NCBI GenBank assembly: GCA_022453515.1
Contig: JAJNNY010000028.1
Location: forward strand, 372,001 to 436,000
Length of the DNA: 64,000 bases
Direction: 5' to 3'
DNA from: Astrocystis sublimbata
Taxonomy: Eukaryota > Ascomycota > Sordariomycetes > Xylariales > Xylariaceae
The notes under the pieces were generated by a model. That model was not told the origin of the DNA, ran no database searches, and saw only the letters and a program-made list of their open reading frames with translations. Both the position numbers and the translations under genes were made by a program. Positions 35,408 to 48,238 of this stretch are shown here, piece by piece. How positions within the stretch are numbered: the first letter of the stretch is position 1; each line of letters opens with the position of its first letter.

Positions 35408-36905
35408 ATGATGGTGTTGAGATTTCATGGCGGTTGGGCTGCCCTTGGGGCATTGAGCTTCTTGAATCCCAATGTTTTAGCACAGAATTACCCACTCGTC
35501 ACGGACTCGCGATGTAATTGCTATCGAACTAACACGACAACTTCTCATTACTTCCGAAATCATAAGTTCTTCGATTTCCGCTCATTATCGCAGTATGCCC
35601 GTGTGCCCGCCCCAATAGAGACCGCCCAGGAAAGCGCAGATGCTCCTCCAACAAGTGCATATTTCCAATCGCCGGATTGGACGGGGGCTTGGTCGATCCA
35701 GAGTTGGAACAACAGCGCACTGATGGGCGGAGACTCAGACGTGACAGGGAGCGACGCAACTGTGCTTATGGTCAACTCCCCCAACAACATATATATACAA
35801 CATAACGACGACCACAACCCAAGTTCCAATACGTATCTCGTCATGCGGACGATGCGCCACGAAGACTTCCAGTCTGCAGCTGAGATCGAGTCCGGCTCGC
35901 TCAACTATCAGTATCTGTCTTTGCGCATGTTTGCTCGAACGAGGGGATCGCCAGGGGCTATCACAGCGATGTTCACCTTCCGAAACAGTGACACGTTGAC
36001 GAAAGTTCAAGAGTCAGACTTGGAGATCAGAACGAACGACCCTGTGAAATACATTCAATACACTAATCAGCCGAGCTGGAATGAGGATGGCAATATCCCC
36101 CAGGCTACACGCAACGTCAGTCTGCCTAACAAGCTGGGCTGGAGTGACTGGCAGTATCACCGCATGGATGTGAGTTGGGTTTTCCATATTGTTCACACGA
36201 GCACGGCAAGCTGTCTATAGCTCGTCACGAACTGATCGCTTGATATTTCTACACATCAAAAGAGTTCCATACCCCCTATGGCTTCCAAAACGTGCTAACA
36301 CTATACCTCAGTGGACACCAGGTTCTACGAGCTGGCTCGCAGATGGGAAGCTCGTCTCTTCCATCCAGTTCCAGGCACCGAAAGATGCCAGCCAGGTCAT
36401 CTTCAACTCATGGAGCGACGGCGGGACCTGGAGCGGGAACATGAGCGTGAACTCGACCGCAGAACTGCAGATCCAATGGATCGAGTTCGTGTACAACACC
36501 ACGGACAGCGGCACCAACACACCCAACCCGCCCTATCAACCACCCTGGGGATGGCCCCCCGGAAATGCCCCCAGACCACAATTGTGCGCCAACATCTGCT
36601 CAATTGACCAGACTTCGAAAACCGGTACACCTGTTCTGGTGCAAGAGCCGGGAAGTATGCTACCCCTGTTCACACTGACAATGGTTATTGAGTCATTCTC
36701 CCCGAGGTGCTTCTCGAAACTTTGCTGACGTGCGCTTCTTATCAAAGGTCCCCCGAACCCAGGCCCTGGTAACGGTAATGGCCCTGGAACCTGCCAGTCT
36801 GCGAAGTATGGACAATGTGCCGGCAAGGGCTGGAGCGGGTGTGGGACATGTGCTTCAGGCACAACTTGCAAGTTCCAGAACGAGTACTACTCACAATGCC
36901 TTTAA
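35408..36905 (+). CDS. Secreted GH16-like glycoside hydrolase with C-terminal CBM1
   Basis: Exons are 35408-36169, 36312-36654 and 36748-36905, giving 420 aa; introns of 142 and 93 nt have GTGAGT and GTATGC donors. The N terminus is a signal peptide with likely cleavage after VLA (about residue 25). The central domain has the GH16 catalytic pattern E-x-D-x-E as E202-S-D204-L-E206 inside [13 protein letters not shown], followed by [18 protein letters not shown], typical of the beta-jelly-roll fold that cuts beta-1,3/1,4-glucans. Exon 3 encodes a Pro/Gly/Asn linker and a family-1 carbohydrate-binding module (residues ~384-420) with YGQC, GW, ASGTTC and NEYYSQCL, which binds cellulose. The CBM has Ala where Gly is usual (QCAG) and an extra Cys (GWSGCGTC). 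Probably an extracellular cell-wall-degrading enzyme; exact substrate not readable. An in-frame second ATG at 35411 is equally possible as start. Confidence 0.88.
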
Positions 36906-39430
36906 TTTTTTATGTTCTTCGATATATCTACTTCTTTTTGGTTTCATGCTGGAGATGGGAAAATTCGGATCGGGTAACCGGGGGGTCTTTTGGTCGTACT
37001 TTGCATAATTAAGCTACTTCTTCATCACAATTCTCGCAGAATGATGTCAATTTTATGTGACTATAATGTTCTGTGAGAAATACTCAACTACCCAAGTATA
37101 GTTTCCCGCATAGGAGAAATCTGAGAGTTGCCCTTACATAGAGCGCGTAGCTAGTGACGTACTTCCCTAGCTGTGGCCTCTTCGAGTAGAAACGAACGCT
37201 GCGCTTCGTGAAATACATTCAAATGCATGTTGGACAGCAGACTTTCTATAACGATATATCTGTTTGTGGTTGTTCGGCGATTGTTCTAGCAGCGACCGAA
37301 TGGTCATGGATCATGGTCTCACCCTCGAGTATCGTCCGTCAGTCAATGAGCAGTCCATCGCAATTGATTTTGAGATTCCACTGTCGGAAATAGTAATCAA
37401 TTGAACATTAAACATGCGGAATACCGTCGTTATATTCACTTTCTACGCGATTGCGCCGTAGTCTTGTTCCACGGAGTGACTGAAACATTGGCAATACGTG
37501 TAACTACCGGACGCGACGCGACTGAACCATGCCCAAATGAGTGATGACTAAGCCGGTCTGCCCACGACAACAACGACAGCAATAATGCGCAATCAACATT
37601 ACCAACTCAATCGTTTCAATCGCAATGGTGTTTCAAGTTTTTTTTTTTTTTTTTTTTTAGGAAAATTTACTGTCATTATGAAGCATATTGCCTGAAACTT
37701 TATTACCAAGCAAGCCACTGCCGCCGACATTTGACTGGCGCCGTACAACGAGTCCTATTTCCATTACCGTCAATCCAACTGTGTGGTGGCTTTCAATAAT
37801 ATTCAAGTCAATGATTAGAATCGTTTATTAGTTTGTGATCTTTTATCGTTGCTATGAGTTTCCAGTGATATGGAATAGTCTTCTGATGGTAATGTTGTTT
37901 ATCAAATAACTATGTTCAGCTTGGCTAAACATATCCACTGTACTGTATTAATTGTCGTGTAACTATCATGGTTCAAAATGAGGTAAATAATCCTAGACGA
38001 AGCATTCTCATGCATATGGGACAGATCAATAGCATTTGTCAAGATATTCAGTATTCGCCCAATAAGTTTTAGGTAAAATGAGTTGTATTGGACCATCAAG
38101 GGCTCATATTGACTCGAACATAAAGTAGAAATGGAATGAAAAAAACAAATCAGCTATACTAAGCCAAAGGTAAACTTTATGTAATGAATATAATGGTATG
38201 ATTTTTGTTAAATCTAGGATAAGTTTAACTGTGTATATTATAATCGACTCTAACGTGTACAAATAACTGTGTGTAGGGAAAGGGCAAGCGTCTCGCGCCA
38301 GACGTCTTAATAAGGGTCAAACGACTACATTCAGGATAGGTTGTGATAGATATATTCATTACCTATAAGAGGGATTTTTTAATTAAAAAGAGAGCAATAA
38401 AATATGAACCGAGAACCTAACAAGATGGAATAAGCATAGGATTATTATCAGTATATAAAAGCCGAATGAAACCAAGTAAGTGTAAAACATTTACTAAGCA
38501 GGTGATATTCAACTAGATAAGATTGATTATGAAGAACGTAAATATAGCCAACTGTCAGGCTAGGCTGGCATTCATCCAGCGATATTTGAAAAGCGTTCTC
38601 AGTCTTGGAGCCCAGGATAATGCGATCGTGTCACTCGAATCCGGGAAACCGTGCTATAATCAGGGAACGTAGAATGATAATTATCAAACATCAAGACCAA
38701 TATGAAAGAATCATTAAACACAAAAATAGTAGTTGAGTAGGTGAGTAAGCGAGTAGGTGCGGTTGGGATAAGTAGATGTTGTTCTAAATTAATTAAACAT
38801 CAATCTTGCTGTACAACCTGAAAGCTTAATTAGTCATAAGTGCTCAATATCATATCCGCAGCGGTGTATCAAAGACGTTTAAAGACTTGTCTATGATATA
38901 ACCCAACAGTAATGTTCACGATAGGCAGTTTATAATAGCATACTTGCGGCAAATGAGCAAACGCAATGAATATTTCCCAGGCAGATCAGTGGTAAGGGGA
39001 GATCAGGAGTGTTCGCTTCTTGATTTACTCATAGCGGGATCACGGTGGTGATCAACAGATCTAAGACCAACACAGACCTTTACTTGCCAAATGATGAACA
39101 TGTAGTATGTAACGATGTACGTCTGTACAAATGTTGATTAGTAAACTGTGGCATCTATCTCGAATTGTGGTCATAAAGTCATAGCACAAAGGAACGAAAA
39201 CTGAACTCCAGTATCGGCTAAGAAACCTCCAAACGTCACGATGCAGGGCCTCAACCAGTTTGAAGACAATGCTGAAAATCGATTCAATTCAAAACAAAGA
39301 TCCGAAAAACAACATGATGAGCTCATAACGCAATGACAGCTTCTCTAGCTTGGTGACACTAAAATCGAACCACTTCATTGTGGCATATCTCCATGATTTC
39401 ACCCACATGTAGAGACTCGGCATCATGGTT
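36906..39430. other. AT-rich gene-free block
   Basis: About 2.5 kb, clearly richer in A+T than the rest of the window; a sampled 60-base line near 38100 has 19 G/C. It holds a T21 run and many TAA/TTA-rich segments, and no frame longer than about 65 codons. Such blocks in Pezizomycotina are often transposon remains mutated by RIP, but no element can be recognised by eye. Confidence 0.55.
37638..37658 (+). repeat. Poly-T run (T21)
   Basis: Twenty-one consecutive T in the AT-rich block. On the minus strand this is a poly-A run, as left by a retroposed tail, though nothing beside it supports retroposition. Confidence 0.9.
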
Positions 39431-39851
39431 CGTACATATCACGTGTACATGATGACCCGTTGGTTTGCCTTAGTCGACAGAAGAGTCCCAAAGGCCTCAA
39501 ATGACAGGCCACCACGTAAGCAGTCGCTCTCACGAGGGATGACGCACCCCAATGTTTACTGTAGGGATGTCGGTCGAGGCGCCCCATTACGCCATTAAGG
39601 GTCCGAACGGGCTTGACAGAATCACCCATGGCAACCGAGCGTTATTGACTTCGAGACGCGACTGCCGCCATCCTGTAACTTCATCGACGTGTCTCGAATG
39701 CAGAAGTCGGCAGTTTAATGTGTTTGCAACTCGAGCCACCTCTGCAGCTCCCGAAATCGATGCTGATCTGGTTGGTTCACCTGCACCTGAGCTTCTAGAA
39801 CCAGTGTCCGCGCGCAACACCCTGATCATCGATCATCTTGCTGCGTGCGAT

Positions 39852-39874
39852 GGGGGGAGGGGGGGGGGGGGGGG
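39852..39874 (+). repeat. Guanine run (G6-A-G16)
   Basis: Twenty-two G in 23 bases. Such a tract can form G-quadruplex structures and is prone to slippage. No gene overlaps it. Confidence 0.85.
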
Positions 39875-40466
39875 TTTCAATGAGTTTTCACAGATTTTGA
39901 TTGTTTACTCGGTTGTCCGGTAGTGGTTAGCTAGAGCGGCCTCATGATGAGGCCCGGTCCCGAATATGCAACCCATGCATCTGTACCCCATGTGACTAAA
40001 CGATCCGAGAGTTTAAACGAAGATGAAACCAAACAAAGGCAGACACGACAGTGTGGGATAGACAGCAGGGTGGATTCGATCTGAGGCCCAGATGAGGACC
40101 CTTTTATTTTAAAAAGGAGGCGGTGAGGTATGGATGGCATGGTACGAGTGAGACCAGCTTCCTTCCCTCCAGAACAGTTCTTTGCCGGTTCTGTAGATTC
40201 GGCCTATAACCCGGTCGCATATGCGACATGGATGGGCCGTTCCCTTAAGCGTGCGCGGCGTCGGCTTCTTAGCAGTCGAGGCAGTCAAGTCAGGTGTTTT
40301 GTCACCCGAGGGAAGAACGTATATAGCAATTGTCCGGGGTGGCAGAGTTTCAGGATAACTGCCGCGGACGGCAGGACGGAGGGAACGGCTTTGTGCGGCT
40401 TAGAGTTGATACCCAACTGGTAGCCGTGCCTCATCACCGTGCTGCGCCTTGTCTCGATGCAACGTC

Positions 40467-40494
40467 GACGGCGACGACGACGACGACGACGATG
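40467..40494 (+). repeat. (GAC)n microsatellite
   Basis: About nine GAC units with one substitution in non-coding DNA. Confidence 0.85.
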
Positions 40495-41573
40495 ATACAA
40501 TTGACTCGGTCGCCCGTCGCGCTACGGGTATTATCGCAACTTGCGATTGAAGCCTCGTTTCCCGGGGCCAGGCTTCCCGGTGCCTAGCGACAGAATAACG
40601 TTTATATACTATGATGTTAAGACATAAGACAGTAGGATCTATACGTAAATCTCCGATCGTCAGTGGAGTCGAGATGAAAAGTAGAGACGAATCTGGCAAG
40701 CGAGAAATTTGTGTCTTAACCTTCGTTGTTATCCTTATTACAGCGTGATAAGTCCTAATTAGTATGTCTTGTTGCGATTGAGATTGTTTCGATCACCCAG
40801 ATGGCACCACACAGTCGCGTCCATGTGCGCGGTACAGTGGGTTTTTATGGCATCAACCTCGTCAGCTACGTTCCAGGTATTGTCCCAGACCGGACAGAGA
40901 CTGAATATAGTATGCGATGAGCAGAAACTGACTCGACGGACTCAACGGGCAGAGGGTATTTCGGGCACTTTTGGAATATACATAGCTCGGCAGCAGGGGG
41001 TGTGTTTCAAACAGCTGCACGAGATGCATGGGAACCATGGGAAATCGGGAGCAAAGTGGTGTTGATGACTCCCGAAAGACAGGTTAGCTTACTGCAGTAT
41101 GCAGATAGGGACGACGGCGATAAGGTTGCGTTTGATACTACGCCGAATCGGATAGATGAGAGGGTCGTGAAGGGTTTGCCTGTTATTTACTTGTAACAAA
41201 CCAGGGACTTTTGACTTTTTGACTTTTGAGACTTATCAGTTAACCGAGGAACCTCAGTATAGTCTGCCGTACTGTACTAGATACTAAGCCCCTCAATGAA
41301 AACCTTGGGGTGAGATAGGCGAATAGGTGCTTGTTTGAATGTTGAATGTTGACTGGTTGTCTTAGTGGTGTGTGTCACCTAGAGATCAGAGATCTACCCG
41401 TATCGCCGTATTTTTTTTTATTTTTTTAGTACGATGTTTCTCGGTCGTTAGTCTGCCGAGCTAGAACGCTTTGGAATGCTGATAAGACATCATCGCAGCT
41501 GAGGCCGAGACGTCTCTGGATGACTCCGAGCATGATTTGCTCCCTAGGTACCTGTTAACGTACGTTTACTATA

Positions 41574-41598
41574 ATGAGTTGCATGATATGAGTTGCAT
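41574..41598 (+). repeat. Tandem ATGAGTTGCAT duplication
   Basis: Two perfect copies of an 11-base unit separated by GAT. Confidence 0.8.
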
Positions 41599-44500
41599 AG
41601 CTATACTCATGCGTAGATCTCAAACACCAATACACTAAGGAGCGGCAACAATCGCGATGCGAACCACCATGGCTTTTACAGTGGTTGTCTGGGAATTGCA
41701 GGTTTGTTCGTCGCGATGCCCACACTGCCCCGACACGCAGACTCTAGCGCAGTGTAGCGTACCATAGCGTGCTGTAGTTTCTGCAGTGTAGAAGGACAAG
41801 AGCGGGAATGGTGTGTAAGTCTGTGTAAGCTCTCCACAATGCTGTGGGTAGGACTCTCCATCGTTCATTATGCGTAATGCAGGATTGCGGGTTCGGACTT
41901 GGATTGGCGTGTCGGGTGCAGGTGATGGGAGCTGTGACCGGGGTTGTGACGGGCCAGAGAGACGGGCAAGTGGGGGGCAGATGTGATGCCCCAGCGAAGG
42001 ATTTGCGAATCACCAGAGGAAAAGCGAGCATAGCGGGGTTGGACGGCCCAAGCTCCCTGTGCCACCCCTGCACCACCCCTGCGAGGCTATCGTCACCCAT
42101 GCTATCGGCCCAGCTATTGGGCAGCTGAGATGGCGAGACCCCGTGACATCGCGACAGTGCAGGGTTGATCGTAAGCTCTCTGGAGGAGTGTTAGTTTCTA
42201 GCTGCAGCTTTTTCAGCTTGGCACCTGTTTACTCTGGCGAGTTGCGACGCGCTCTTTGTGCCTCCATTGCTACTGTGCCCCCCTCGCTTGTTTACTTACT
42301 TCCCTTTTCGACGGTGACGATGTGCCACAGCAGAATTAACCCCTCAACTCCCTCTCTCCGCACATCGGCCCAGCACACGGCACACAAGGCACAACCGGCT
42401 ACCTGCACAGCCTACACTAACCCAGCCGGGCCCAAGGCTTTACGTACTTCTCTCTCTGCTGCATTATCATCCCACCCCATCGGCCTGTTGCCCTAGTTCG
42501 GCATTGACGAAGGGGAGGCAGACATGTCTTGATTCGGATTTCGCATTGAACGCGTCAGTTTCATCGAGCCGTGATGAGTCCTTTCCATCATCTTGTCTGC
42601 TACGCGGCATTACTGAATGCAGCTCATTGTGCTTTGCCAAGCTTCGGAACGCCGACCAGTCCGGTTTTCTAGTACGACCTCAAGTGCTACTTGCCGACAT
42701 CTGCTCGTCACTCGTCGTTCGCAAGCCGTAAGCAAGCCAGCCTTACAGCACGCAATCTCGCTGGCGTCGTGTTATCTCACTAGCGAGGTAGCACGCGCGT
42801 AGAAACTCTGTCGCTAGTTCGCCAGAATAATGGTAGATATTTCGAATACTCGAATTGCAGTGCTGCCACCGTACCGAACTTTGGGAGAACGTGTCTATTA
42901 TTGGATGTCCTGCTAGTCCATCACTTGAGGCTCTTAACCCAGATTGGAACCGTTGGCGCCGATGATACAATAAATTAGCCGAGAGTTGAGACGACCGAGA
43001 CCAGGGCAGAACCAAACATTTGCGATACACATTTTGCTTAGCTCGTCGATAGCTACCTAATAGGGCGCCAGAGCGATCGCCTCTCCGCACTCTCATTGGA
43101 TCGCGATCCGAATCCTTCCAACATGGCATAAGTCTCTGTTTCGCAGCTGGCTAATGCAGGACCGATTCTGGACCGAGACTTCAGCGATAGACGAGCCGGA
43201 TACAAAGAGCGGCATGACAAAAACAAACAGCTTCCCGTCTCACATCAATTACTTGCATATGCAACAGCGAAATGGTCACATACCCGAGCATTGGTACCAA
43301 GGGCCGGATAAAGGGTCGGATACGGGCTTGACGGTCTGCGAGAGGGTCGCCGAGAGGTAAGCACCGGGCCTTCCATTGCACTATGACGACATGCTCGTGC
43401 CGTTCGTCGCCCATCGCTCGATCGCCCTGGCTGGTGACTGAAAAGGAGATTCGAAGGTTGATTTGCACGCACTAATGGCCTTCTAAGACACATGACGTGT
43501 GACACAAACCGCCAGATCGGGGCTTTTCAGTGCCATCGGGACAGGCCTGACAGGCCGTTGATCATCGTTTTAAATGTTTTAAGAAGGTCGATATTGCTCT
43601 TAGTTGCCCCTAATCAGGATACCTAACGTAGTCTCCGACACCAAAACGGATATTTTGACTATTCTTTTCGTCTTTTCTGCGACCCGCGTGCGCGTTTGTC
43701 CAGGTAGATCCCAGAAAAAAGCTCACCGCCGACACAGAGCCAATTCGGTGGTATTCGCACGATTGAAGCGTCCAATTTCTCTTGTCGCCGTTTCCATCCC
43801 TTTACGATGCCGCCCGCTTGGCCTCGATGGGGATAAGCTCGTGGTCTGGTTGCTGTCGCTACCTCATAAACACCAAAACGAAATTGGATAACGGGGCCCG
43901 AGGTCGCGAACTCCCAATCATCGCTGAACACACCTCTGTGGCTGATCCCACCCAGTGACAAGGCCTGGACAGGGCTCCCCCTAAATATATAGCATTGGCC
44001 TGGAAACGTAATCTCGCGAAACATGTGATTGGCTTCTTTCGACCTAGCGAGTCTAGCTACTATGGGATGACATGGGCTTTGACATTTCGTGCTGCCAGCA
44101 GCAGCCGGTGACACCCGGCCGATGGGGAACAGCTGCAGAGAGGACCAGGGAGAAGCTTCTTTCGATGAAAGATCGGGGCGGACCGGTAGCTGAAAAGCAA
44201 AAGTTCGGGCCCCAGTGGCTGCAATACCAGCTGCAGATCCCTCTCTTAACAAGCCTCACGAACTGACAAACCAGGAAACCCTGCTGCCAAACCACCTTGA
44301 ACCTTGCCTTTTATGATATCTTATCCTGATGGTATAAGCTTATTTCAGCCAGCGCACTGGCGACACCTATATCAGGAATCCAATGAATTATGGTATTGCT
44401 CAATTACAAGTCTGATCTGTCGCTTGTGAGTAATGTCAAGTAACTCATAGGCTGCTTGAAGCCACCATTCCGATACTCTATCGCGTAATGCATGAATGTG

Positions 44501-44906
44501 CGCGGTTTCATGCGATCGTGTACGGAGAGTACGGAAGATATTATTGGGAGATCAAAGTCTGGGGAACCAAAGTGGGTTCGGAAGAGCAGATTACCTATTC
44601 GGTATCTGCAGGACTCATCAGCAACAGGAACCAAAAGCTCGCTAAGCTGCAATGGGTACCCTACCTGTGAGCAGCTACCTTGTCATAACCTGACCTGACC
44701 AAGGATGTTTTGTGTTTTCAGCCCTGTGAGAAAACCGACTTTGACGTGTTGAGACAGACCTAGCAACCAATCTCACGTAACCCCAGTCCTGCTCCAGTAT
44801 TGCTCCAGTCTGCCGCGCTCGGCTTCTCAGAGACCGACGAAAGGGTAGATGATTCTCAGAAGGTTTTCACGTGGCCCCTGGATTACTTAGGTACTGTGTG
44901 TTAATC

Positions 44907-44940
44907 CAAGACAAGACAAGACCAGACAAGACCAGACAAA
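44907..44940 (+). repeat. ACAAG/ACCAG pentamer repeat
   Basis: Alternating ACAAG and ACCAG units in tandem in non-coding DNA. Confidence 0.8.
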
Positions 44941-46500
44941 TGTCTTGCCATTTGAGCTGAACGTGGTCAGGTGGCTTCGATAATCTCGACAGAGACAGGT
45001 CCATTCCCGGCTATGTATAGCAAAGTAGAAATCGTCAGTTCTGGCCGACCTCGACTGCCTAGCGGAGACGATAGAGGTTTAGCCTGCCTCGTGTATGAGA
45101 CGGCTTCCCTCAGGTCGTCCTGCCCAGATGGCGAAACAAGGTGAGTGCGCAAGCTCCGGTCATAGCCGCACAGCTGGAATGGGCTGGTCTTCTCGTCAGC
45201 AGTAACTCTTTCGAGCCGACTACTCGGTTTTTCCCTAGACTTCCGGGCCAACCCAGTGTGCTGGATCACCAAGTCTGTTGCTAGTGCGTGTAGCGTAGAC
45301 GCCGAAATGATGTTTATAAGACATCCTGAGTCTTAGTGGGCACGGGCTGGCTCGGCAGGTTCGTACAGGGCTCCTCTCGTGACGAGGAATCTGAACCCAG
45401 TTACCACGTTGCCCGAACGAGAATTAGAGTCTTAAAATCTCACCTAAGCAGCTGGGACAGTAACGAACGAGAGAGCCTGAGCTTTGGGGGATTTGTTGCT
45501 TGGCCTGCTCGGCCTGCACATGCTATGCAACAATGCTGTGCAGAATTGATCTAAAACATATAGCTGAGGACGAATGGAAGCTTGGTGCAGCAGACAGCTA
45601 CACCTATAGCTATTATTCATGTGATCACAACCATCTACCTATCTACTCGTAAACACAAAAAGCCCATTGCGGTTTGACCGAATTCAAACAATTGAATGAC
45701 AAACGTGCAGTGCAATTCCTTTATGTGGCACCAAAACAATTGCGTAGCATGTGTTACGAAAAGCAATTGACCAACCATCACAAGCACAGTACAATTCTGA
45801 GCTATTCAATCGAAATTGGTACCTCGACGTCCGAGCGCGTTCTAGGACCCAGTCACCTTCTGATGAATTGTCTCTGAGCTGATGACCTGTCTCAGTGATT
45901 TGTTTCCACAGCTGATTTCGCCAGACACGAGTTACCTGGTCTGAATAGTTACTGATATATCCTCATAGGTAGGGGGGATGTTCTTCATTATCTGTGACCC
46001 GGACGTGCGGACCAAGTGACAAGAGCTATCGACAGCTAGCTAGCTCCCTATTGCCTGAGGTCCTTTTGCTCTAGCATACGGGTACATAGCTGTGTAAGTG
46101 ATGATATTGTGCCGCGCACCAAGGCAGTCTGAGTTGATATATGCCTCAGGAGAACAGCCTTGGCTACCTATCTAGTAGTAGCTATGTTTCGCATAAGCCC
46201 CTGGGCGACGGGAGAGATAGTGTTACCGTAGCTGGTCAAAGTATCCAGTAACATATGACGCCGTGGGTGCTAAGCAGCAGATAGCCGTCATAGACCTCAC
46301 ATCAGCCAGGGTTTTGTTGGTAACAGATACGGCCTACAGGCCGCTCACCGCCTGGCCAGCGGGCGCCGGACCAAGGCTCCCAGCGCAAATGATGTAACAA
46401 GCTCAACAGGTGCATTGACGTCTGGACCGAGTCACATTTGCACATGACGGACACACTGTTTCCACAGTAGGCAATCCTTCAACCCGTAAAGGAAGTCAGA

Positions 46501-48238
46501 TGTCTTTTCAAGGCCTTTCGAGTCTATCCCCCTAGCTTTTCCTGGTGAATGTTCCCGTCAAAGAGTGAGGTGCTCCAATGAGAATGCCTGGCGAGGGTTT
46601 GGACACAGGTTCACGGCAACATCCTGGCGGTTACAGCTCGCTGGAAACGCCGCTAGCACAAGTCCACCTTCTAGCCTGGAGCCCACCTCAGCACAGTCCT
46701 GCGCAGAACCACCGAACCATGGACATGGCCTGCCATATCGGAGGTACTTGGAGCTGTGCCTAGCGCGGTACGTACACTCAGCACAGGACGCAGTCGAGGT
46801 GGTAGAGCACCTTGGGGCGGGTGGAGCCCTGGACCCAACCAGCAGCGATCATCAGCAGCTTTCCCCGTTGCGATGGAGCCCCAGTACGCCCCAGCTGGTT
46901 GCTGCAGTACCTCGCTCTAGCGTCGCCTGCTGCAGGTAGCGCAGGTAGCGCAGGTGGTACCAGGTACCGTGTACCAGCGTTACCAGCCAGATTGCCTGGC
47001 AACGAACAACGCTGGGACACAAACCCACAAGCCCGCAAACCCCCCCATCCGTCGTCGCCCATCTCCCTCGCAACCAGCGTGCAGCAGCGAGGTGAAACTC
47101 CACCGTGCCACACCCACCCAACTAACAAAAGCCATGCACTCCCACCTTCTTTTGCTCATGCTTCCCATCCTCACTCTGCAGCCGAGCGAGTGAAGTCCGA
47201 TCTGCCTGGCCTTCATTGACCCAAGGTGCAACCCGGTGCTGTCCACGACAAGCCTCACACCCATCCGAACCGTACCTTGTCGGCATTGGCTCTCGCCCAG
47301 ACTCGTCGCTACTCGGGCTTGCTTGTGGCATATTGGGATGCACCAGCAGCAGGAAGAGCAGGTATAATAACAACACCAGCAGCGAAACCTCGACACCGAT
47401 CCTACCTGACCTCAATTGGGTCTTGCAAGAGGTAAATCCAAACCATTGGCACTTCGGCCGTCGCCCCTCATGAGATCTAATCACTGACTAACAGGAGCAG
47501 GGACGGCAGTTAGCCTGGCATATTCTGCATTCGATCGGCACCCACCTCCAACTGGGAGCGAGACGAACGAACACCGCCCTGTAGGACGATTCGACTTCCA
47601 ATACCGGACTCGCAATCGACACTACCTACCACCACCAATTTGCACTCGGCATTCCTCGTTTCCTTTTTGTGTGCTTGTAAAAGTTACTTCGCAGTACTCG
47701 GGGCAGCATAGAACAGTATCTTCGGAAGAAGGAAGTGGGCAACCAGGAACAACTTAATGATACCCACCGCATAACCTAATCTGCCAGTGCATTTAATTGC
47801 CCTCGTTGCATCGTCGAAAGTCGAATTATACCCAGAGTAGAAAGACTATACCGACTCGCTGTTTGACTTCTCAATTGGAATTTGTCCTAGTACAACATTT
47901 CCTACGACATTCTTTCCGGTCAACGCCAAGCCAACCCGCGACTTACATCGTCCGTACCACCACGTGCCTCGATCGTCGAAGCAACATATTGCTACACATA
48001 CGACTTCGTGCTACAGAGCAGAATACACCCACTCCGATCCTTGTACCGGCCGAGTAATAGAAGAATCGCCAATTGTTCTTGTTGCATCGTTTCGGAACAA
48101 TAGGGGCAGCATTCCTTAATTGTGGTATCAGCCTCCGCCCATTAGCAACTTACATGCTCGACTGCGTTTCGTGTAGACATTGAGGATCAGCCTTACCACC
48201 ATACATCCGTCGATCCTGAATCCTTACCAGCCGCAATC
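46501..48238 (+). promoter_or_regulatory. Probable promoter and long 5' leader of cdc25
   Basis: About 1.7 kb upstream of the Cdc25 start. It includes a short CAGGTAGCG tandem (about 46933-46956), C-rich stretches around 47040-47120 and a predicted leader intron at 47432-47494. No domain-bearing frame is present, so it reads as promoter plus untranslated leader. Confidence 0.45.
47432..47494 (+). other. Predicted 5' UTR intron of cdc25
   Basis: Donor GTAAAT at 47432, a very good CTGACTAACAG branch/acceptor sequence ending at 47494; 63 nt, the normal size for this genome. It lies about 745 bp before the start codon. Coding context is absent, so only splice signals support it. Confidence 0.45.

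Larger units (their letters stand above)
39431..46500. other. Gene desert of normal base composition
   Basis: About 7 kb with no supportable gene. It holds a G-run (39852-39874), a (GAC)n microsatellite (40467-40494), a duplicated ATGAGTTGCAT (41574-41598), a GACTTTT triplicate (about 41210-41232) and a pentamer repeat (44907-44940). The longest frame (43659-44252, minus) has no domain. The block is not AT-rich, so it does not look like a simple continuation of the preceding AT-rich block. Confidence 0.5.

Noticed and set aside
43659..44252. 197-codon minus-strand frame in the gene desert
   Set aside because: No domain, mixed composition and no neighbouring exon; a frame of this length by chance is plausible in 7 kb.
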